NCBI GenBank assembly: GCA_018262795.1
Contig: JADFDM010000002.1
Coordinates: 248,001 to 312,000, forward strand
Length of the DNA stretch: 64,000 nucleotides
From: Sphingobacteriales bacterium
GTDB taxonomy: Bacteria > Bacteroidota > Bacteroidia > Chitinophagales > LD1
Direction: 5' to 3'
In this document: in pieces, positions 57,870 to 64,000 of the stretch
How the letters are laid out: every line of letters begins with the position of its first letter
How positions within the stretch are numbered: position 1 is the first letter of the stretch
Made by a program: the position numbers and the translations under genes
The notes under the pieces: generated by a model
Told to the model about the DNA's origin: nothing
Seen by the model: only the letters and a program-made list of their open reading frames with translations
The model's database searches: none

Positions 57870-58966
57870 ACAAGAAAATCATTCTTACCGTTACCAATGA
57901 CTTGACGTATGACCAGCGTATGCAGCGCATCTGTCGTAGTTTATATTCAGGTGGCTACTCGGTTGAATTGGTGGGCAGAGAAAAGCCTAATTCCGTTGCA
58001 CTGAAAACTGAATCATTTAAACAAACTCGTCTGCTTTGTTGGTTTCATAAGGGGAAGTTGTTCTACCTCGAATATAATCTTCGGCTATTCTTTTATCTGC
58101 TCTTCACCCGTTTTGATGCGGTGTGCGCTATTGATCTCGACACCATTGCGGCTGCATTTTGTGTGGGCAGAATAAAGAGAGCCAAATTAGTGTACGATGC
58201 CCATGAATATTTTACAGAAGTGCCCGAAGTGGTAAGGCGAAGAAGAATTCAAAAAGTGTGGCAATGGGTGGAGCGCGCTTTTGTTCCGCTATCCGATTTA
58301 TCCTACACCGTTTCGCAAGGATTAGCCGCGCTATTCGAAGCACAGTATCACCAAAAGTTTGAAGTAATCAGAAACGTGCCTTATCTAAAGGTGCCTGTGC
58401 AAAATGAAAAAGTAGATATACCTCCACGTTTTATTTTATATCAAGGATCGCTGAATGAAGGACGTGGATTAGAGCAGTTGATTGCCGCCATGGCCTCTAT
58501 AAATTGCACGCTCAAACTGGCCGGGGAAGGGGATCTTTCAGAAGAGCTGCGCAGGTTGACAGTGAAGCTACACTTACAGCATAAAGTAGAGTTTTTAGGG
58601 TATGTAAACCCCGAGCAATTAAAGCAACTGACAAGCAGCGCCTACATCGGAATTAATATTCTAGAAAACAAGGGGCTGAACTATTACCATTCTTTAGCCA
58701 ATAAATTCTTCGACTACCTGCAAGCCGGTGTGCCGCAAGTGTGCATTGACTTCCCTGAATACAAAAAAATTAATGGTGAAAATCAGGTGGCGCTGCTTAT
58801 AAAAAACACCTCTATTCACGAAATAATACCGGCCGTTCAGCGTCTATTAGGCGACAATTCATTTTATTCGCAACTGCAAAGCAACTGTATTCGCGGTGCA
58901 TTGAAATTAAACTGGCAAGAAGAAGAGAAAAAATTACTGTCGCTTTATAATGAACTACTCCGATAA
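57857..58966 (+). CDS. GT4-like glycosyltransferase
   Basis: The 369-residue protein has the GT-B fold with DAHEYFTEVPEVV in the first domain and LYQGSLNEGRGLEQLI with LAGEGDLS in the donor domain. NKFFDYLQAGVPQV is the typical nucleotide-sugar contact. It overlaps recQ by 13 bases and the following gene by 17. The sugar is not known. Confidence 0.88.
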   Translation: MDAINKKIILTVTNDLTYDQRMQRICRSLYSGGYSVELVGREKPNSVALKTESFKQTRLLCWFHKGKLFYLEYNLRLFFYLLFTRFDAVCAIDLDTIAAAFCVGRIKRAKLVYDAHEYFTEVPEVVRRRRIQKVWQWVERAFVPLSDLSYTVSQGLAALFEAQYHQKFEVIRNVPYLKVPVQNEKVDIPPRFILYQGSLNEGRGLEQLIAAMASINCTLKLAGEGDLSEELRRLTVKLHLQHKVEFLGYVNPEQLKQLTSSAYIGINILENKGLNYYHSLANKFFDYLQAGVPQVCIDFPEYKKINGENQVALLIKNTSIHEIIPAVQRLLGDNSFYSQLQSNCIRGALKLNWQEEEKKLLSLYNELLR

Positions 58967-60131
58967 GCATCTTCACATCGTTTCATTTAATGTTCCTTAT
59001 CCTCCCGATTATGGTGGCGTGATTGATGTTTTCTACAAGATAAAAGCACTGCACGAACTTGGCATCAAAGTACACCTGCACTGCTTCCATTATGGCCGCG
59101 ATGAGAGCAGTGAATTAGAGAGCCTGTGCGAAAAGGTGTACTACTATCCACGCAAGAAGTTTTACCAAGCCATCTACAGCAGCATCCCCTACATTGTAGG
59201 TTCACGCAAAAATGATGAACTGCTGAGTAATCTTACCGCAGATAATTACCCGGTGCTATTTGAAGGGATGCACACTTGTTTCTATCTGAACCATCCCGCC
59301 CTTCGCCATAAAATTAAAGCGGTGCGAATGCACAATGTAGAGTGGGACTACTATCGCAGTCTCAAAGAATCAGAAAGCAATTACCTCATTAAATACTACT
59401 ACCATTACGAAGCAAAAAAGTTGAAAAAGTTTGAGGATGAATTAAAGTATGCCGACAAGATTTTTGCTATCAGCAAAAGTGACTTCGAATATCTGCGCCA
59501 GAGTTACGAAAGCATTTCGTATGTCTCCGCTTTTCATAGCAATGAAACCATCACATCGGTGCCCGGGCGAGGAAATTTTATTCTATATCATGGCAATCTG
59601 AGCGTGGTAGAGAATAATCAAGCCGCTATGTTTATAGCCAAGAAGATAGCAAAGGAACTTCCCTACCACTTTGTGTTTGCGGGAAAGAATCCATTGAAAT
59701 CGCTCAAGAAAGAAATTAAAAACATATCGAACATTGAGTTGATTGAGAATCCACCTTTTGAAAAGATGGCGCAACTCATGAGCGAGGCTCACATCAATCT
59801 GCTATATACTTTTCAGCACACGGGGATTAAACTGAAACTGCTGAACTCACTTTATCGCGGACGTTATGTGGTGGTAAATGGCAAAATGGTGAATTATACC
59901 GGGCTGGAACCGCTCTGCATTACGGAAGATAACCCGAATGCAACCAAGCGGATTATTACAGAGTTGATGAGCCGCGATTTTCAGCAAAGTGATATTGACA
60001 AACGCAAGCGTTTACTTGAATCGCACTTCGGTAACAGACATAATGCCTTACAGATAGCAAAGGGTATTTTTGGGGAGAGCAGCCCTCCCACTCCTGACCC
60101 TGAAGCGGCACCGGCCGATTTGCACAGATAG
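58950..60131 (+). CDS. GT-B glycosyltransferase
   Basis: The 393-residue protein begins IVSFNVPYPPDYGGVIDV, a typical acceptor-side segment of GT-B transferases that act on surface glycans. FILYHGNLSVVENN and FVFAGKNPLK mark the donor domain, and TGIKLKLLNSLYRGRYVV the end. It is likely co-translated with the preceding transferase. Confidence 0.85.
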   Translation: MNYSDKHLHIVSFNVPYPPDYGGVIDVFYKIKALHELGIKVHLHCFHYGRDESSELESLCEKVYYYPRKKFYQAIYSSIPYIVGSRKNDELLSNLTADNYPVLFEGMHTCFYLNHPALRHKIKAVRMHNVEWDYYRSLKESESNYLIKYYYHYEAKKLKKFEDELKYADKIFAISKSDFEYLRQSYESISYVSAFHSNETITSVPGRGNFILYHGNLSVVENNQAAMFIAKKIAKELPYHFVFAGKNPLKSLKKEIKNISNIELIENPPFEKMAQLMSEAHINLLYTFQHTGIKLKLLNSLYRGRYVVVNGKMVNYTGLEPLCITEDNPNATKRIITELMSRDFQQSDIDKRKRLLESHFGNRHNALQIAKGIFGESSPPTPDPEAAPADLHR

Positions 60132-60143
60132 TGTTCTCAACCT

Positions 60144-61391
60144 TCAATTTCCCTCTGCAATAAACAGTCTGAGCATATTCAAAGCGGCATTCGAAAACAC
60201 TTGAATATTTTCCATTCGCGTAGGGAAAAAGTGAAATGATTTAGCGAGAATTTTGTTCTTCGTACCTACGGCAATCCACACCGTGCCTACAGGTTTATCG
60301 GGGGTAGCCCCCGAAGGGCCAGCGATGCCGCTCACTGCTATTCCATAGGTGGTTCCGGTGGCTTGCAATAGACCGTGCAACATTTCCTCTACACATTCTT
60401 TACTCACCGCCCCCACGCTGTTCAATGTATTAGGGTTAACTCCCAGCAATTTTTGTTTTATATCGTACGAGTATGAAATCACACTCCCCTCAAAATAGGC
60501 AGAACTACCGGCCACTGAAGTGAGCAAATGAGAGATATAACCGCCTGTACAACTCTCGGCACAACTGAGCGTAGCTTTCTCTTCGAGTAATAATTTTCCG
60601 ATGTGAACTTCTAATTTCTCTTCCCCCTCTGCATATACATAATGTGTCAATATTCTTTTCAGTTCCTCCTTTTGTTTTCCCACTTCGGTTATTATTTCCT
60701 CCCCTTCACCATTGGCTGTCAGGCGCAATTTGAGCACTCCTAACTCGGGTAAATAAGCGAGCTTTATATGCGAAGGAAGTTGCTCTTCAAAAGTGCTGAG
60801 CTTATTAGCAATGTACGATTCTCCTGCACCGGATGTCATCAATACCGCCTGTACAATTTTTGGGAACGAGAACCTTTTTTTCAGACGGGGCAGCACCTGC
60901 GTTTCCATCAGGTGTTTCATTTCGTGCGGCACTCCCGGCATCGAAACAAACACGGCTCCGTCTCTTTCGAACCAAGTGCCTTGTGCCGTGCCGCGCATAT
61001 TGGGCAACATGATCGCATCTTTGGGTATCATGGCTTGCGAACGGTTCATCTCTAAAACCGGCTTCCCGTATTTCTCAAAATACTGTTTCATTCGCTCCCA
61101 TACTTCTTCGTTCAGCACCAATTCAGTATTAAAATATTCCACCAATGTATTCTTGGTCACATCATCTTTTGTAGGACCCAGACCACCGGTGATCAATATA
61201 ATTTGCGAACGGGCTTTCGCCCGGTCTAAGGCATCCTTTATTTGTGCTGCGTTATCACCGCAGGTAATAATTTCATTCACCCTCACTCCCATTGCTGTGA
61301 ATTGACGACCTATCCATGAACTGTTGGTGTCAATAGTTTGACCTATCAGTATTTCATCACCGATGGTAATCACGGTTACTTTTATGTGCAT
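60144..61391 (-). CDS. cinA: CinA, competence/damage-inducible protein with NMN deamidase domain
   Basis: The 415-residue protein has an N-terminal MoaB/MoCF-like domain (ITIGDEILIGQ, GGLGPTKDD) and a C-terminal CinA deamidase domain (SCTGGYISHLLTSVAGSS). It acts in pyridine-nucleotide repair and NMN recycling. I use ATG at 61391 (MHIKVTVITIG); the longest frame starts 24 bases upstream in lptD. It starts 10 bases after the lptD stop. Confidence 0.95.
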   Translation of the reverse strand: MHIKVTVITIGDEILIGQTIDTNSSWIGRQFTAMGVRVNEIITCGDNAAQIKDALDRAKARSQIILITGGLGPTKDDVTKNTLVEYFNTELVLNEEVWERMKQYFEKYGKPVLEMNRSQAMIPKDAIMLPNMRGTAQGTWFERDGAVFVSMPGVPHEMKHLMETQVLPRLKKRFSFPKIVQAVLMTSGAGESYIANKLSTFEEQLPSHIKLAYLPELGVLKLRLTANGEGEEIITEVGKQKEELKRILTHYVYAEGEEKLEVHIGKLLLEEKATLSCAESCTGGYISHLLTSVAGSSAYFEGSVISYSYDIKQKLLGVNPNTLNSVGAVSKECVEEMLHGLLQATGTTYGIAVSGIAGPSGATPDKPVGTVWIAVGTKNKILAKSFHFFPTRMENIQVFSNAALNMLRLFIAEGN

Positions 61392-61401
61392 AACGAGTTG
61401 C

Positions 61402-63999
61402 TTATTCAAGGGCATTCTTGCGCTGAATTTTCAGATCGCGTAGAGTGGCCGATTTGGGTTGTAAAATAATAGTGAACTGCTGCATTGGATACGTAGGCAA
61501 TGGAGGAGTCCAGTTAAAACTGAGTTCCCAGCAGTGCAAGTCGCGCACCACCGTCACAGTGGTAAAGGTGACTTGCTTGCGAGATATGTCAAAGCCGGTA
61601 CTCAAGGCTACTTTCCAGTGCGGGGTCAAGTTGAAATCAGCCGAAGCGCTGATAGATTGCACTGTGATAATTGTATCGGGATTAAAGTAAGTGCCATGCG
61701 TTAAATTGAAACGATAGCTCAGGCTCACATTCCAAGGGATGTCGAAATTATAAACTCGGTTAGGGTCATACGATACATAATCGGCCACATAGGAAGGCAG
61801 GGCATCATCAGCCGATAACGTGGGGGTGTTATTATTTTTCGCTTTAGAATGCAGCGAAGTACTGGCACTAATATTTGCTTGAGAAAACCGCAAAAGATGG
61901 CGATTCCGCGAATACTCGAAGGTGTTGATTCTTCGATTGAGAGAATCAGTAGTATAAGGATCGAAGGTGGCGTTAAAGTTCAGATTGATTAAATTAAAAA
62001 TGCGGGAGGAAACCACTGAAAGGTTAAAGGGTAGTAACCTCAAAGAATCTGCGGCAAAGTTATAGCCCCCTGAAAAATTTATCTGATCAAAGAGGCCTAC
62101 TTTCTTTTCATGGTTTACCGAATCCTTTTTGTCGAACACTTTCATTTCAAAGTTATTGGCCAGTCCAAAATAAATAGAGCCTTCTCTTCCCATTCCCGGG
62201 TAACCATACACCGCATCCGGCTCAAACACCGGATAACGCAAAGGAGTACCGAACCGATCCTGCTGCACAGTGCGGTAAAAACCCCACTGACGAGTACTAA
62301 AATCGGGATGATAATTGAAAGAAACTGTTGGAGTGAATACGTGCTTTAGTGCCTTTATATACTTGTTCTTAAACTTGAAAATACCGATCATTTTGGTACT
62401 GAGAGAAAGAGACACATTAAAATTTCTGCTTGAATTAAATTTCCAAGAAGTATCGCTCACTACTCGGCCGTAAGTAGTGTCAATATATCCATCGCTACCA
62501 ATAGTATAAAGAGTATCGGGGTTCCATGATTTGCTAATCGTTTTAAAATAAGTGCGTTCCTGATAACTGAAAGCAGGATTGATGTTCAGGTATTTGAATA
62601 GGGTAATAGGGGCATCAATACTCAGAGCCTGGTTAATTCCAAATCGAAACTTATTCAGCGTTTGCTGCTGAAATAAAATCGAGTCATAAGTATTCAACAC
62701 GTTTTGAAATTCGAAAGAATAAGTCAGTCCAATATTTTCATACCATTTAGGCTTGCCTGTTTGCACCTTGCTTTTAAACGGTGACACGCGCGACATAGAT
62801 AATCGAACAGTGGGAAGTGTAAACCCAATGGTACGGTTAAGCAGGTTTTGAGTATGCCTGAAATTCATGGACAGGCTAAACGGGGTGCCGGCAAAGTTGT
62901 GAGAGAAATTGATGCCCGATTGGAAGGAAGTATTCAACACCCGAACATCTGCGACCAAATTGGCTTGATAGTAATCCTGCGTTTGCATTTGCACGCTGGC
63001 TCCAAAAGTGGAATTGGGCATAGAGCGCGGGTCTTGATTATGGGTCCAGCTAAAAGCATACGAATTGCTTGGCTTAGCCCCCGGCAAATCAGGATCAGGA
63101 GCATTGGTTCGGATGTATCCAAAACTTAAAGCTCCCGTAAATTTATAGCGGAGCGCATATTGTGCCGCCACGTTCACTCCAAAACTTCCTTCGGTAGTAA
63201 CCATGCCGGTAAACTTTAGTGCTAAATAATCATTGACCGACCAGTAATACCCTCCATTTTGCAGGAAAAAGTAAGGAGTGCCGGCTGCGGTGCTTCTTTC
63301 TCCGTATTCGGGCACCACCAAGCCCGACCTTCGTCCCTGCTTCACCGGAAACATTCCGAAGGGAAGAAATAAGGGAGTCGGCACATCTCCAATCCACAAA
63401 TTGGCAGGGCCGGTCACCATCACTTTATTGGGAACAATCTTTACCTTCTTCGACTTAAAATAAAAATGTGGGTGGTCTAAATCGCAGGTGGTGTATTCGG
63501 ATGATTTGCCAAACCATTCGTCATACTCATTCTTTTTAACTACTTCACTGTGGATATAGGCATCCCCCTCTTTAGTGGTTACTCTATAAATTTTCCCTTT
63601 CTTGGTTTTAAAGTTGTAAGCCATACTATCCGACTCATAGTCCTTGCCATCATCGGTAAAAACTGGGGCTTGAACATAGCGACCGGTGCTGTCGGTCTCT
63701 CCTCTTGCATACAGCGTAAAGTTGTTCCAGTCAAATTCAATTTTTCGTGCATTAAGTTTTATCTTTTGATAGGTCAGTTGCGACCCGTTGTAGAGATACA
63801 TCTTCTTCTCATTCATATCGTACACCAACGAGTCTTCTGCTTGGTAAGTGATCACATCCTGAATCTCACTTTGATCGGCCATATCTATGGTGTCCACCGA
63901 AAGGGAATCCGTAGTACTAATAGAATCAATGGGGAGAAGAAGTGAGGAATCAATGGTCTCCGTTCGCAAACTTTCTGCTTCCGCTCCGAGCCTGCTGTT
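61402..63999 (-). CDS. lptD: LptD-like LPS-assembly outer-membrane protein, N-terminus outside window
   Basis: The minus-strand frame is open to the window edge, so the signal peptide is missing; a TTG at 63969 is an internal possibility. The N-terminal part (YQAEDSLVYDMNEKKMYLYN, AYNFKTKKGKIY) is the OstA/LptA-like periplasmic domain, and from about residue 200 the sequence (PLFLPFGMFPVKQGRRSGLVVPEYGE) follows the beta-barrel of LptD. It would insert LPS in the outer membrane together with LptE. It fits with waaA and the polysaccharide genes in this window. Confidence 0.88.
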   Translation of the reverse strand, partial: NSRLGAEAESLRTETIDSSLLLPIDSISTTDSLSVDTIDMADQSEIQDVITYQAEDSLVYDMNEKKMYLYNGSQLTYQKIKLNARKIEFDWNNFTLYARGETDSTGRYVQAPVFTDDGKDYESDSMAYNFKTKKGKIYRVTTKEGDAYIHSEVVKKNEYDEWFGKSSEYTTCDLDHPHFYFKSKKVKIVPNKVMVTGPANLWIGDVPTPLFLPFGMFPVKQGRRSGLVVPEYGERSTAAGTPYFFLQNGGYYWSVNDYLALKFTGMVTTEGSFGVNVAAQYALRYKFTGALSFGYIRTNAPDPDLPGAKPSNSYAFSWTHNQDPRSMPNSTFGASVQMQTQDYYQANLVADVRVLNTSFQSGINFSHNFAGTPFSLSMNFRHTQNLLNRTIGFTLPTVRLSMSRVSPFKSKVQTGKPKWYENIGLTYSFEFQNVLNTYDSILFQQQTLNKFRFGINQALSIDAPITLFKYLNINPAFSYQERTYFKTISKSWNPDTLYTIGSDGYIDTTYGRVVSDTSWKFNSSRNFNVSLSLSTKMIGIFKFKNKYIKALKHVFTPTVSFNYHPDFSTRQWGFYRTVQQDRFGTPLRYPVFEPDAVYGYPGMGREGSIYFGLANNFEMKVFDKKDSVNHEKKVGLFDQINFSGGYNFAADSLRLLPFNLSVVSSRIFNLINLNFNATFDPYTTDSLNRRINTFEYSRNRHLLRFSQANISASTSLHSKAKNNNTPTLSADDALPSYVADYVSYDPNRVYNFDIPWNVSLSYRFNLTHGTYFNPDTIITVQSISASADFNLTPHWKVALSTGFDISRKQVTFTTVTVVRDLHCWELSFNWTPPLPTYPMQQFTIILQPKSATLRDLKIQRKNALE

Positions 64000-64000
64000 A

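Overview
The window looks like a chromosomal segment of a Bacteroidota bacterium, probably from the Chitinophagales/Sphingobacteriales side, although the order is inference. The signs are almost no Shine-Dalgarno sequences, several promoter-like boxes of the Bacteroidota form TTTG-N(17-23)-TAnnTTTG, a protein with a type IX secretion sorting domain, a Bacteroidota-type sdhCAB operon, an LptD-like outer-membrane protein, and many lipoproteins and secreted proteins of unknown role. Coding density is high. No tRNA, rRNA, CRISPR array, transposase or prophage was recognised.

Region 1 (1-16.6 kb) is a surface-polysaccharide locus. After a TPR protein and a GH16-like lipoprotein, the minus strand carries cysQ, rfbD, rfbC and a YwqE/CpsB-type phosphatase. 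A long minus-strand operon then holds an aminotransferase, UDP-glucose dehydrogenase, UDP-glucuronate decarboxylase, a WbpD-like acetyltransferase, a WbpO/TviB dehydrogenase, rfbB and a WbpP/TviC epimerase. Together they would make UDP-GlcA, UDP-xylose, UDP-GalNAcA, and dTDP-rhamnose except for its first step (rfbA is absent). A noncoding repeat zone (7.3-9.2 kb) divides the locus. It holds 14 tandem 42-bp units, a nearly perfect 381-bp tandem duplication and several REP-like hairpins.

Region 2 (16.6-35.7 kb) holds housekeeping and envelope genes: waaA, a four-PAS histidine kinase, lgt, a TerB-DnaJ protein, smc, a glycosyltransferase with no normal start codon, a short-chain dehydrogenase, a PduO-type adenosyltransferase, an ABC ATPase, gatC, trpS and a deoxynucleoside kinase. 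A small gene split by an in-frame TAA closes the region.

Region 3 (36-48 kb) starts with the biotin operon bioB-bioF-bioD-bioA. Its probable promoter is overlapped by a 16-bp palindrome and followed by a leader of about 240 nt. A triple-DUF2249 protein facing a hemerythrin-domain protein, lepA, envelope proteins of unknown function and a T9SS-sorted beta-propeller protein follow.

Region 4 (48-64 kb) has pyrG, an aminotransferase, the succinate dehydrogenase operon, recQ, two glycosyltransferases, cinA and the start-truncated lptD. An MNT-HEPN toxin-antitoxin pair sits inside the sdh operon between sdhC and sdhA. Its HEPN gene has an in-frame TGA directly before the RNase motif, and the MNT partner has lost the serine of its GS motif.

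No complete new system can be shown from sequence alone. The observations most worth following are the decayed MNT-HEPN pair inside sdhCAB, the 42-bp array in the capsule locus, the palindrome and leader in front of bioB, and the glycosyltransferase that follows smc without an ordinary start codon.
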